The position numbers and the translations under genes are program-made. From assembly GCA_030544215.1 (NCBI GenBank), contig JARZZO010000011.1, forward strand, positions 43,553,001 to 43,617,000: DNA of 64,000 nt, in the 5' to 3' direction. The DNA is from Zantedeschia hybrid cultivar. Lineage: Eukaryota; Streptophyta; Magnoliopsida; Alismatales; Araceae. This document shows, piece by piece, positions 43,860 through 56,912 of the stretch. A model generated the notes under the pieces. That model did no database searches. It was not told the DNA's origin and saw only the letters and a list, made by a program, of their open reading frames with translations. How positions within the stretch are numbered: the stretch's first letter is position 1; each line of letters begins with the position of its first letter.

Positions 43860-45036
43860 GCTAGAGAGAGAGGGGCGGCTAGGTCAAGATTGCTGGCCCC
43901 TGACCTGGTCCTAGTCTTGTATAATAAATGTATTACGATTTTTCAGAAAAACCCACACTTATCCGAAACCCCATCGAAAAATCCACTAACTTGAAAACCA
44001 TTTGCGTGTGACCCTCTAGGACAAATACCAGTCTAGTTAATGGCCCATTAGGTCCAGTAACCTTTTACGGACCCATTGAATTAACTAATATCCTTATATT
44101 AATTAATCAGCCAAATTTAATGTCCCACAATAAATTCGGACGGGCTTCCAATCATTTGGGTGCCTAGCAACACTACGTGATCCCGGACGGCATTGGGGTT
44201 TATGCAACCCACTATGGGAACCTTTCCATCAATAGTTACCGCGCATATATAATCCTTCATCCGTGCAATGTTATTGAATCAATTTAGGGTATGGTTTATT
44301 GTTAAATCCTAGTCCGTCGATTCACTTGAATCAGATGCCGCTAATCTATATCAGATAACTCTTTATCTGATATAGAGGTTGCCCTGGTCAGTGACTTGAG
44401 CGCATCATTTTCGAAACATTCTCTCTCCAAATATCGAGAGCGGATGATCCCATATTGAACACACAATTACCTTTGAGGGCATCTCTCTGAACCCGATCAC
44501 TTGACTTATTGATAACCCATGGTTAGGGATTTATTAGTCAAGGTCAAAGCTCAGACGTACTAATAAGATATCTTTGGTGTCTCAGGTCTAAGGATCATCT
44601 ACGCAACCGTGACAAAAGAATTGAGCTGGTTAACAGTGAGGTATATACCATCCAGCGATACATGTTCGGATCAGTTCAGTGAACTCATTCATCAATGAGC
44701 ACTTATAGGTCCAGCATAGTGTCTCCACACAAGTGACTTATAGGATTAGTCACCCTCATCATATGAGCTGAAGAAACCTGTACTAGTCTATCTAGATGTT
44801 TGATGTCTTTCTCAAACATCCTCCGACTAGGAACAATTAAGAACATGAGTTTATAAGTCTTCGGTCATATAATTATGATCTCATCATAATCCGAAGACTA
44901 TTGCACATGTTTATGGACTTCATCGTGATGCGATAAACAAAGATCGATTCAATTACATAATGAATTTATGCCATTATATTAATAAACTGAATAATGTATA
45001 GTATCGGATTATCTTTCGGGCCACCTAATACTAGCA
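43860..45036 (-). repeat. Copia-A 5' LTR, right piece
   Basis: Continues 34546 after Athila-2; colinear with Copia-B 26870-28045. It ends at TACTAGCA (45036). The next five bases gaacc (45037-45041) should be the TSD of Copia-A; its partner is off-window. Confidence 0.85.
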
Positions 45037-45441
45037 GAACCATGTAGCCTAGTTGTGTTATCCATAAGGGTTGTATCCAAATCTAAGCCCATCTCGTAAC
45101 GATAGTAATGCTTAGACTAGAATTAATGATTTGTTGTGCTATCCACAAGGCCATTAAATCTTTGGGGACCAAAGATATGATCAGATATTACAAGGAATTG
45201 TAAATCCTATGAGATGGGTGCTCTTTGATTATATTACAGTTTGTTGTATTATCTACAAGACTATACTATAAGCCATTAAGATTTTGATCCCTACTAAGAG
45301 ACCATCGGAGTCTTCCTTTCTATATATCTTGAGGGTTGTATAGTCCGTCGAAAAATAGTGAAAAGTAATTCAAGATAAAAGACCATAATTGAATTATAAG
45401 AACCATCTGCTTATATCACTTTATTTCCTTTATCACATGTA
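45037..45441 (+). other. Copia-C leader end with type-1 hairpin array
   Basis: Three sites with the loop TTTGTTGTGCTATCCACAAGG or a one- or few-base variant, near 45050, 45130 and 45240. Site 1: arms ATGTAGC/GTTGTAT (three wobbles). Site 2: TTAATG/CATTAA. Site 3 pairs poorly. The sites align with Copia-D 59774, 59862 and 59969. Confidence 0.65.
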
Positions 45442-48400
45442 ATGTCGTCTATTAATCCGAGATTTGACATATTAGATGCCAATACTTCTCATATTTAAAT
45501 TGGCTAAAGGACTCTGAAGAATGTCTTCAGGATCAAGTGATAGCCACCATCCTAATCGGAAATCATGAAATCTCTTACTTGGATAGACTAAGGTGAAGAG
45601 GTATTCATGGTATGCCTTTGAGAAAAAACGAAAGGTAAGATCTTAAATGGTCGAATCCACACCTGAGAAGGATAAAAGTAAGTTAGCTGAAAGAGAGAAG
45701 AAGCAGTTCTCCCACTACCACTAATAAGGATAATGAAAAGAAGCAACAAGAATATGAAACTTAAAAGAAGTTTTGGATATTCTTATTATTCACTTTTACA
45801 TGTCTATTAAAGAATTAGCGTCTCCAATATGAGATATTGGAAATGATTCTCAAATCTGCAATAGTGTGCAGACTTAGATAAGTAAAAGGTAATCGAGAGC
45901 ATGAAAGAGTTGAGTTAGACTCAACAATAGTTCCAAAGATGCATAGGCTACTGTAAGACAATAATTCTTTGTATATCTTCAGAGGACATAATGAAATTAA
46001 ATAATTGTTGTTTAGTTCTATTAATTATCAAGAATTTTAAAAATGAATAACATTGACTTAGAATGAATAAACGTTGTTCCATATGATTTTAGAAATAAAA
46101 TGAAAGATTTTAAAACCAGTCAATACATTAAAGATTCTTAATGTGACATATCATATGATGAATATTCACAAGTCTCCCATAGAAAAGGACAGTGAATTTT
46201 GATTATCTATGGTATTGTACACTAGGTTGTGCAATAAGAAATTTGTTGGTACTTATACATATTGATATAAATAGCCGAATATCTTCTTAAGGCCAAAGAT
46301 AATTACTTCTAATGACTTACCTTAACAGTTTCCTTTTGGAAAGATTCGGCTGTGTGTACTTGCTGAAGCACTTGTTGAATGCATCTAAGAGATTAAGGAA
46401 TAAAAGGTATTCACACAAATTAATACTTGAATACGGGATTCACACAAATCATTAAAAGGATAATTGTATCCTCTCTCGATTGATCGTCGTAGTATATCAT
46501 AGTAATATGATATAATGAGAAATTGCACTTTATGGAATATGGTGCAATACATAATAAGATTTGCCTAATTCTTATATCCTCATAAATATGAGTATGAACA
46601 TTAGATGTCCATACTTTACACATAGTTCTGAATAAGTCAATATATCCATATAAGATATGGAGGTAAGATAATTCATATCATATATGAATTATAAGAAAAA
46701 CTTGATTTTAAGTATATTAAAGTCAAGTTCTGTCCAAGTCTTGTGGAAAAGACATGATCAAAAGAAGTTGGATCTAAAAGGACAAGATGTAGTGTAAATT
46801 TGTGAGATGTCTAAAGAGTTTGGACATTACATTTATTGTCCAGGCGATGATTATCGTCTAGAAAGTTATTTTCTATGAAGAGGAATATGTCCTTAAAGAA
46901 GAGAGTGGGAGCTAATAAAACTAGAAGATGTTCTAAACCCACAAATTAACACAAGATTATTAGATAATCTTCGATTGTTTGGAACCATTCATGACACACA
47001 TAAAAGAGCTTCATAGATATTTGAGATTCTCTCCAATGGCTAGAAAGATATGTTTGACATATCAGAGATAACAGAATAAGGGGAGCTCAAAGATATGGAT
47101 TATGATCCAAAATCTCTGAGAAAACTCTTTACAACTTTGAAATTAATAAGAAGTTAAGAATTTTAAACCATAGTTCATAACATCTATTAAGTTTGGAACT
47201 TGATAGTATTGCTAGATGATATTGTACCTATCAGAAACAAGTAAATCTTTAGAATGAAGATTAGTACAAATAGACTACTTAAAACTTATGTGATAAACTG
47301 AAGAAAAATATTCAACATCAAAGTGTTGACTTAGGCAAGTTTTTCTGAGTGGTTACCATTAATAAATTTATTAGAATTCTACTTGACAATACTGCCTATC
47401 ATGATGATAAGATGGCAATTGGATACTAAAAAACATCCCATCAATGTGATTGAGGAAAATGTGTATATCATACAACTTTAAAGCTTTTAGAATATCTAGG
47501 TAGCATGTGATTTCAAAGGTTAATTTCAAATCAAACTAAAGCTTCCCAAAGTTGGAATCATAGTTTTGACCTCATAGTCAAATACAAAGTGATCATTAAG
47601 AATGACTACGAAATATGTGTGTACAAAAAGAGCAGTGGGAGCACGGTCACTTAATTAATGCTTTATGATAGTAACATCAAAGTCATTGGGAATGACATTA
47701 GAATGTTACCATAAGTAAAAGCATTATTATCTATGTAATTCTCTATGATAGATTCAGATGCAACATCCTACATATTGAGAATACGAATCTATTAAGATAG
47801 ATCGATAAGGATGTTACCATCAATTAAAATTTACCTGTATGTTAAAATGTTTGACATAATAAATTCTATAATTAGTCTCAATTATTGAGACATGGAATTT
47901 ATTTCTTTAAGAAAAAGTTCCTTGAAGGATACAGGAAAACCTTGATAGAATGAGTGAAACACATCACTAAGTACTTGAGAAGTGCTAAGGATGCACTCCT
48001 ATATACAAACTATGAGTCACACTGACTCGAATTTCAAGTCAAATTTGAATTTTACCAAAAAGCAGTAGATTGGAAAAGTTTCAAGCTAAAAATCGATGCT
48101 TACATGATTATAGCTAGGTATTGTTGATAGAACAGTATGTGTGGATTTGAAGGGTTCCAACCTAGAACTCACTATTAAGATGACGACATAAATAAGTAAT
48201 GTTGTTATTGGAACAGTATGGATGAAAGAGTTCATTCCTAAACTAAAAATAGTTCTAAAAGGTCTCTGATCCCGTCCCGTTGTTGTAGGACAACAGTAGG
48301 AGCAATCAATTTTGTGATCGAGCCATAGTCTCATTAGAAGTTATTGAACGTTATGAGGCTCTTTCGCAAGCTTGGAGACAAAGGATTAAGAGGAAATAAT

Positions 48401-48523
48401 GAAATGGAAATTATCCCATTTATGAATGATTTAACAGATCCCCAACCGAGCCTTAGTCGCAGACATTATGTGAACATCACCTATATTTGATGGAGATCAA
48501 ATGCGAAGGTAATTGGTTTGAGT
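45442..48523 (+). pseudogene. Copia-C gag-pol remnant
   Basis: No frame over about 80 codons. Recognisable points: MSS... gag start at 45442; KASQSWN (RT) near 47545; SGSTVT then YDSN where YVDD belongs (about 47635-47675); RIY-stop-DR at about 47784-47801 (TAA at 47793-47795); a fusion into the VK..IxKYLRSAKDAL block (about 47970) that skips about 60 codons of RT/RNase H. The last two lesions are shared with Copia-D. Confidence 0.8.
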
Positions 48524-48536
48524 CCAAATGAGAGAT

Positions 48537-49851
48537 TGTTGAACATAGTGTTCTCAAAGCCAATCATAAGGCACCTATTACAATCTAGTTCACTAATAAA
48601 TGGTATTTATATCATCATGTAGATTAGGGTATATATATAAGTACGCATAATGAAGTCTATAAATGTGTGCAATAGTCATCAGATTATGATGATATCATAA
48701 TAATGAGACTGATGACTTATAAACATATATTCTTAATTGTTCCTAGTCGTAGGATGTTCGAAGAGGACATAAAACATCCAGTAAAACCAGTATAGGTTAT
48801 TCCAGCTTATATGATGAGGGTGATTGATCTTATTAGTCATTTGTGTGGAGATACTATGGAGAACTTGTAAGTACTCATTAATGAATGAGTTCACTAAACT
48901 GATCCGATATGAATCGCCGAATGATAATTTACCTGACTGTCAATCGGCTTGATTCATCGTCACAGTGGCGTGGTTGGTCTTTAGACTTGAGACACTAAAG
49001 ACATCTTGTCGGTGGACTTCTGGACGTTGACCTTGGCTTATGAATCCCTATCCATAGGATTTCTAATAGTCAAGGATCGGGTCCAGTGAAAATCCTTCGA
49101 AGGTGATTGTGTGTTCAATAGAGGATCATTCGCTTTCAGGTAACTAGAGAGAGAATGCTCTAGGATAGATATATAGGAGTCCCTGACTAGAGCGAACACA
49201 ATATCAAAAAAGGTGTTTTCTGATATTGTACAGCGGAATCCAATCCAAGTGAGTTGACCGTCTAGGATTTGACAGTTAACCATACCCTAAGGTCGTCTTG
49301 AGAGTATTGTGCGAATGAAGGATTATAACCACGCGGTAACTGTGGACGGATAGGTTCCATGACTGGGTTGCTAAACCCTATTACCTTTCAGGATCATGTG
49401 GTGTTACTTGGCATCCAACTTCATTAGAAGTCCGACCAAATTTACGTGAGATATTAATTTTGTTAAGTAATTAATTAAATATCAAATATTAATTAATTAT
49501 AACAAGTCAATAAAATGTTATTGACTTAACATGATGAAAACCAGACTGGTTAATGGGCCTAGAGGGTTACACACAAACATATTCTCATTCGGTGGTACTT
49601 AAGTGAGATTTATATTAACTCGACTTTTATGAAAAGTAACGTCGACTTAATATATATACATGCTGTTGAGGTTGAACCACTGCGGAGGATCGCGTGGACA
49701 CTGCTGGAGGTCAAACGCTTGTGCGGTTAGGGCATCGCCTCGACGTAACCGACACGGATGCAGATTTGAATCCGCACATAGTGATGTGATCACACAACCC
49801 AATTTTTTTTTGTTTCCGTTATGTTCTTCGCGTCCCGCCCGGATCCCAACA
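48537..49851 (+). repeat. Copia-C 3' LTR
   Basis: TGTTGAACATAG to GGATCCCAACA, 1,315 bp, related to the Copia-D LTR but with a large deletion in its last third. Next bases gaagg (49852-49856) would be the TSD. Confidence 0.88.
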
Positions 49852-51605
49852 GAAGGAGCTTTATCCTCCCCCCTCCCCTAATATCGGCTAGATGCGTAGA
49901 AACAACACGAGGAACCTGACTTCGGCAATCTACCCAAATTGTCCCTCTCAATGTTACTGAAATCTCGTGGTGCTCCTAGTTCCATGGCTCCTTCTTCCGT
50001 GTCTCCTTGATGACCAGAAGACTCTGTCCTTAGACTCACTCCATCCCATAAGTGAAGGACATACAATAACTGTTCTTGGATCTACCTCGCATACGGCGTA
50101 CATCGACATATATTTGGCTCATGTAGATGCTCTGTCATCGGCATCAACAAAAGCTTCCCTTCCCCACGATCACCCCACCTACATGAGGAGTAATATCTTG
50201 TAAGTTTCTAATCCCCTCCCCAAGTTCACTCTCCTTGTGTGGAGATTTGTTTTGATTGTAATCCAGGCATACGAAGTCTACATCGACATTGTGTGCGAGC
50301 GCGTATGCACACATGCTCGCCCACCCTTGCCTTTGACGGGGACTAGGTTTTCAATCCGGCATGGTAAGTAGTCTGCCTTTTCTCCTTGTTGATTTCCTAT
50401 TTATATAGTATTCCTAGAAGTTCAAGCCGATGGAGAGAGAGAGTGTCCGAACTCTGTTTAATTTTTGCTATACGTCACTTCCGTGAGGAGAGTAAGTGAA
50501 ACCTATGCCCAAAGTACATGAGATCTGTCCGAGTTGATTGCAGGCATCCTAAGCCGAAGGTGAGTCTACCTTTGTCCCCACGGTACTCAGATTAGTGTGG
50601 GTTCACTGCAGGCTGTAGTCCTATTCTATTATCACCAAGTCATCCTATGTTTGGGTTGTGTCGAGAGAGCATTCACGATGTTAGAGGGCTCGTTCTTTGA
50701 GTTGAATGCTTGCTGGTTTCTAGTTCTTGATTATGTTCTGTATCAAAATAAATTCAAAAGGTATTATACTTTCTCCTTGGGGATGGTATGAAAGCCAATA
50801 AATGGACTCAGATAAGGTATGATGAAATAAATTATGGTTAAAACAAAGGAAAACTGCAAATAGATTATGGATTGATGCCATTGAGTCCTTTGTAAATCAT
50901 TTTTTAGAACATCAACGTTGAGAATTATTCAGATCCCAATTGTCCCAGCTTGTGATTTAGCCTAGAATTAATGAAATAGTGACTATTAAACGTACAATTA
51001 TTTGTTTCATGAGAACACAAGCACAATAGAATTATTTGCTTCATGAAAGACACACACAAGCACATCCTATTAACTAGTTGTAAACTGAAGGAACTTGTCA
51101 TTAAGAAATATCAAGTTTTATAAATTAACGTCTAATAGGTCCGATACAATGACTAGTTCACATATATACATATAGAGGAATGTTACTATACTAACCGCTA
51201 CAGTGCCCATGTTGAAAAAGAAATAAAATTTATCATAATTTTTCAATATTCAATTGTTGTCCAATTGTAAATGGATCTTGAAGCTCGATCTTAACTATTT
51301 ATTGCGCACATGCAAATCTTGATTTCTAAGAATTATGAAACAATAGTAAAAAAATAGAAAATTAGTCAGATTACTTTTAAGATTATTCTCATCCCTTAAA
51401 ATTTTAGTATTCATCACCAATTTAGTCACACAAAATTGGACGGCTACAATCAATTGGGATATGATTTAACAGTGAAACTTTACCCAAAATAGATGAAATT
51501 TATTGTGAGGGAAGAATTAAATATTTAAAAATTTATGATGATTTTTCTTTTTAACACGAGGAAGAGGACCAAATGGTCCATACGGTCTGTGCGCACGAAC
51601 GATCG
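49852..51605. other. Unique flank, no supported gene
   Basis: Not LTR-like by eye. 49950-50620 has several splice-site-like points (GTAAGT at 50200 and 50364, GTGAGT at 50560; pyrimidine-CAG-like ends at 50266, 50543 and 50611), but no protein I recognise. A block of about 22 bp containing TACATCGACAT recurs at 50091 and 50267. 50800-51600 is AT-rich with nothing recognisable. Confidence 0.5.
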
Positions 51606-51621
51606 TTTTCGCACCATAGCA

Positions 51622-51704
51622 CTCCTCTCTCTCTATATATATATAGAGAGAGAGATATATAGAGAGAGAGACCTCTCTCTCTATATATATAGAGAGAGAG
51701 AGAT
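51622..51704. repeat. Twin CT/TA/GA palindromic microsatellites
   Basis: (CT)n(AT)n(AG)n tracts that are perfect inverted repeats: 51625-51654 (30 nt) and 51673-51700 (28 nt). Confidence 0.9.
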
Positions 51705-53849
51705 AAAGTTATTATAGAGTAAATGTTGAGTAGGTGCCGACCAGGTCCGGTTGAGACACAGTTAGGAGGGGTTGGAAAGAAGTACGTAGATATGCTGGGT
51801 TTAGTTGAGAGCGCCAGATTCAAAGTTCGTCTTGGGGTGGGTTCATGCCGGTCTCTTTCTATAAATCATAATCAGAGCCATGCAACTCAGGACCAGCAGC
51901 GGCCGGCCCTACGGTGCCGGGCATCACTTTCTCTCACCCTTCTTTTCTTCATCGTCATGGTCACTTGTCCTAGTAGTAGTAGTAGTAGTGCACTAATGCT
52001 GTGATCCCACCGAGCCACACCGCCTCTTTTTATTATTACGTCGCCAGGTTTAGCAGCAGAATAGGCTTGTCTCGGGCTCCTCTTTTCAACGTTTTAGGTG
52101 AGCTAACCCTGCCATCTCCCACCGACATCTTAGCCTTGCTAACCTTTTTTAATTTTCCCCCACAATCAATTATTTAAACTTTTATCTCACACCCATTTCC
52201 ACCAACAATTTTGGGCCCACCCACGAGGACACCAACCTAAATAGATATACGTTAGCTCACCGGTATTCTGCCCAAGGACACCGTGCGGCTGACACGTGAC
52301 GCAAAATCAATCTGTTAGCTGGAAGAAGGCTAGCTGCACTTATTTTTGGCATACCTGCCATTGAACTGAATAGCATACATCTCTCCCTAGTCCCTACGCT
52401 GGCTCTCTATTCCTGAAATAGATTGGTCTGTCCACATTTTTGTAATTGCATAGAAAAGGAATGTATAAGATTAGATTGAACTCACTCAGTATAGAGAGGA
52501 GAAAATTTTAAAAAACTCTCTCGTACATTATTTTTTTCCTTCTCTCTGCACGTACTAAACCTGCACTGACAAGAACCGAGCTCCCATCTTAATGATCTTC
52601 ATTATCTTCTCACATAATTTGAAGATATTCCGTACATGGTTCCTCATCTTCTGTTATATTTTAAGATATTATAACTAGACCATTGGGTCAAAAGTTTGTC
52701 ATTATTTTCCACTTCACTTAGTTCTCTGCTGACTGTCCACCTCTACAGTTCATCTGATATTATTTTCCATGTCCCGTTAATTAATTATTTATAATTTTAC
52801 TGTTAACGTGTTAATATAATAACATTGTAATATATTAACATAATATCAAAGTAGCGTAGAAAGGTTATCCCTCTAATATCAATTATTAACAAAATTTAAT
52901 GTATCAACTAATAGCATAGTGAGTTAACATCTTAACTTGTATATATCTTAACATGTTTGTAGTCGCTGCACTATTATGCTGCTATCTTGCTACATTGTTA
53001 TATTAGTATCTTATTACATTAATTATGTCAATACTTTAATAGCCTAGAATGATTATAGCGCTGTCAGTGGATAAAAGTCCAGCCTGGACTGACCTCTATT
53101 AAATAGATTTGGGTATTAAAATTCAGCACATTTCTTTATTGGGTTGAATTTCAGGCACAATTTTAAACCGAATCCCATTAATTAGCGATGACATTAACAT
53201 AAGAGATTAATATATATACACTAAGCTACATTAGATTGACAAATTATATATTTTAAATAAGGAATCAATTGCTTCGTAATCTCAAGTCCAAAGTCTGAGT
53301 TTGCAACCTGATCTAGTTTAGGTTTAGGTTGTGCTTGGTTAAGCACATAGAACTGAGATTGGACGGGTACTCTTGGGTCCGACTTTTCTTAATACGCTTA
53401 GAATTAGGCTTTGCTATATATTCTTGTCCCGATGACACCCCAAGTAATGAATAATTAATGCAAAGGGGTGGAAAATAATTTTAGAGGAAGAAAGGATATG
53501 AGACAGTTAGCGAAAAGTTAATGAAGGGTGAAAGGTAATGTCACACTTTTGATTGGGGGTCTAATTAATTTTTCGTATAAGACACCTTTAAGTTATATAA
53601 GAGAATATTGAGGGACTTGAGGTATAGATGATCTCATTTTATATAAAAAGTCTAGGACGTAATTGATTAACAATGGAAAAATCAAACTAAACTCTCTGTC
53701 AGAAATCCATTCGTCCTTTTGTATTATGTGAGCTTTTGTTTCCCTAGAACTTTAAGTTTACCCTCATATTCGTCCCATAATTATAATATTTTTAACATGT
53801 TAACATCTTCTTAAGTAAAATGCAAGTATGTAAAATTCCACCCAAGTGA
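51705..53849. other. Unique flank, no supported gene
   Basis: Includes an AGT trinucleotide run (about 51973-51988) and AT-rich stretches with TAACAT/ATATTAAC words (about 52790-53050). I see no coding, LTR or RNA gene signal. Confidence 0.5.
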
Positions 53850-54150
53850 TGACGATTCAAATCCTAGCAATAGATAATAACATATTTTCCGGAGTACTTT
53901 CATAGGAACCTGAATATTCTGAATTTAAAGAAACATTACAATTTCAATCTTGGGGGACCGACCTTAGGGAAAAATATTCTCCCAAGCTCCATCCTTTACA
54001 GAGAGCACTCATGCGTAAGTTTTTTCAAAACTATGAATTAATTCTCATACCGTCTTACAACTGCGAGAGGTAGAAGTTGAACTCATGACCTTCCCAAGAA
54101 AGGAAGGCATTTTTTATCATGATGAGGTGTTGGGCTCCCACTTAAAAGAA
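53850..54150 (-). other. Possible tRNA-derived SINE remnant
   Basis: Minus strand: GGTCATGAGTTCAACTTC (54096-54079) resembles a pol III B box with a few changes. A GGGAGCCCAACACCTC stretch 45-60 nt upstream is where an A box would lie but does not match well. A second GGATTTGAATC-like word lies near 53862. No poly-A tail or TSD found. Confidence 0.25.
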
Positions 54151-54818
54151 GTTTTAATGATAATAAAATTATATTTCGGTATATAATCCATGCCTCTGAG
54201 GCATGACAAGGACTTAAATTATTGATCTGATTTCATAAATCCTCAGAACTTCACAGAAGAAGGACAACTACAATAGTGAAAGGATAACTTTTTCTCATAC
54301 AACTAGTTGACAAATTTAGAAAATTGGTCAACTAATTTCGTGCGGACAGTGTACTTTTCAGAGATAAGCTTGAAGAAATCTATTTAGAATTTGGAGGGCT
54401 TATTTATGATACTTTTCAAATCTGAGATAGACTAGAATTGGTTGACTGATTCTTAGATTTGTCAACCAGTTTACCCAAATTGCAGAATCTGGTCAGATCA
54501 TTCAAGATCCTTTGAAAATCTTTCAAGATCTCTTTCCAGTAGAAGCTCCAATAATTAGTAACCTATCTAATGGATGTTTCTATTGTTTAAATGGAACTTT
54601 TTGCCTATTTAAGGACAAAGTATGGGCATCCCTTTCATTAAGACAGAGCAGAACTTCAAGGAGAGAACCCAATTGCCTTCTACACAGATCCAGTACACTT
54701 CATGATCAGATTTTTCTCTGTGATGTTTGTTGTATCGACTTCAATGCTTGGGGTTTGATTTGCTTTATTATTTGCATTGATTTCTGGTAATTTTGTTTCA
54801 TGGTTCTTGAACCACTAT
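54151..54818. other. Unique flank, no supported gene
   Basis: Contains repeated (G/T)GTCAACCA and GGTTGACTGATT words (about 54320-54475) that resemble words in some Copia LTRs, but I could find no TG...CA boundaries. The 92-codon frame 54512-54790 has no recognisable feature. Confidence 0.45.
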
Positions 54819-54920
54819 CCACTGAAAGGCAGGTTGGTGCCTTGATAACCTGTGGTTGATAGATGGGCTGGAGCCTCAAAATCCAGTGGCTGATAGGTAG
54901 GCTAGAGCCTTGATATCTAG
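54819..54920. repeat. 34-bp minisatellite, three copies
   Basis: Copies at 54819-54852, 54853-54886 and 54887-54920 share TGATAG, GGCT(G/A)GAGCCT and (C/T)(C/T)AG; copy 1 is the most diverged. Confidence 0.85.
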
Positions 54921-55326
54921 TGGGGTTGCATAGAACCATCATTAGGGTTGTCCATTGGTTGGGCTGGCCCCTAGACTTTTGGGTTGGGCCAATAACAGGT
55001 TATGATTCGGACCACAAATATTAGCCCGTGGAGCCAAACTGGGCCTAAAGAACTAGTGAGATAGGCCGACATGTCCACGGAAGCTACCCAAAAAACTCCC
55101 CAACCCATATTCGTCATCTATTTTGAGAGAGAGAGAGAGGTTATTGTCGCAATTTGGAATCTCCATAGGCATGAGTAGGGATGTCAATGTCATGCCCCTA
55201 ATCTAGTTCAATACACTAACTCACATTGGACTCAAGCCGTGTAACAGCAGGATCAACCCGTCAAATAAATTGAATATGAGATATAGCAACCAACAGACAA
55301 GTGATAATAAATGAAGGCCAATTACC
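54921..55326. other. Unique flank left of Copia-D
   Basis: No gene seen. A GA run lies near 55124-55138. The last five bases ttacc (55322-55326) are the expected Copia-D TSD; its partner is off-window. Confidence 0.5.
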
Positions 55327-56911
55327 TGATGGATATAGGTGTCTTCTAAGCTAATCATAAGGCACCTATTTCAATCTAGTTCACTGATAAATGGTATTAA
55401 ATTCATTATGTAGATTGGCATATTTATATTTGCGCATAATGAAGTCCATAAATATGTGCAATAGTCATCAGATTATGATGAGATCATAATAATGAGACTG
55501 ATGACTTATAAACACATATTCTCAATTGTTCCTAGTCGTAAGATGTTTGAGAAGGACATCAAACATCCGGTTAGGCTAGTACAGGTTATTCCAGCTCATA
55601 TGATGAGGGTGACTGATCTCGTTAGTTACTAGTGTGGAGACACAGTGGTAAACCTGTAGGTGCTCATTGGAGAATGAGTTCACTGAACTGATCCGACATG
55701 AATCGCCGAATAGTAATTTACCTGACTGTCAATAGGCTTGATTCATCGTCACAGTAGCGTGGTTGATCCTTGGACTTGAGACACCAAAGACACCTTGTCG
55801 GTGGACTTCTGGACTTTGACCTTGACCTACGAATCCCTATCCACGGGATCTCTAATAGTCAAGGATCGGGTCCAGCGGAAGACCTTCGAAGGTGATTGTG
55901 TGTTCAATAAAGGATCGTTCGCTCTCAGGTAACTGGAAAGAGAATGCTCTAGAGTAGATCCGCAGGAGTCTCTGGCCAGAGCAGAAACAATATCAGAAAA
56001 GTGGTTTTCGGATATTGTAAAGCGGAGTCTGATTCAAGTGAGTTGACTATCTAGGGTTTGACAGTTGACCATACCCTAGGTTAACTCGAGAGCATTGTGC
56101 GAACGAAGGATTATAGTCACGCGGTAACTGTGGATGGACAGGTTCCATGAGCGGGTTGCTGAACCCCATCACCTTCCGGGATCATGCGGTGTTGCTTGGC
56201 ACCCAACTTGATCGGAAGTCCGACCGAATTTACATGCGATGATAATTCGGTTAAGTAATTAGTTAATATCTAGATATTAATTAATTACAATAAGTCAATA
56301 ACTAGTTATTGGACTTAACGGGCTGAAAACCGGATTGGTAAATGGGCCTAAAGGGTCACACGCAATAAGATTCTCAGTCGGTGGTACATAAGTGGGATTT
56401 ATATTAACTCGGGGACTTTTGTGAAAAGTCGCGCCGACTTAATATATATGCGCGCTGTTGAAAACCCTGGGCCAAGCTCCAGGATTTCCCTTGCTGGCCG
56501 TCAACTCCTCCTTTCTCTCTCCTCCTCTGGGCGTCCCGTTCGAGGCGCCAGAACAGCTTCCGTCTCCGCCGCGTGTGATTCCCGAAAGTCGGGAATTCTC
56601 GTCGGCGGGATTTCAGCAATCGTTGCGGCGACGGATCTTCAGCGAGCGAGCTGATACTGACGAGGGATCGAGGACGAACCGCTGCTGAGGATCGCGTGGA
56701 TACCGCTGGAGGCCGGACGCTTGTGCGGCTCGCGGCATCGCCTCGACGGAACCGAAACGGAAGCGGATTCGAATCCACGCACGGTAATCAGATTCCAACC
56801 CGATTTTTCGGTTAGCGTTTTTCGTTCCGAATCGGATCAGCGGGCATCGAGCGGATTTAATTTTATTCTTCGTTTCCACTGCATTCTTCACGTCCCGCCC
56901 GGATCCCAACA
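55327..56911 (+). repeat. Copia-D 5' LTR
   Basis: TGATGGATATAGG to GGATCCCAACA, 1,585 bp. Frames in its last third (56404-56987, both strands) are CG-rich LTR sequence. Confidence 0.92.
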
Positions 56912-56912
56912 G

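Larger units (their letters stand above)
45037..49851 (+). mobile_element. Copia-C: degenerate Ty1/Copia element, right-hand part
   Basis: It is split by Copia-A in its leader; the 5' LTR is off-window. Leader end, gag start (ATG 45442), pol remnants, polypurine tract (about 48524-48536) and 3' LTR (48537-49851) are present. It aligns with Copia-D along its length and shares coding lesions with it. Confidence 0.85.

Noticed and set aside
46420..46623. 67-codon minus frame matching 61257-61469
   Set aside because: Both lie antisense to gag-pol remnants of the sister elements Copia-C and D, so the match is inherited from the sense sequence.
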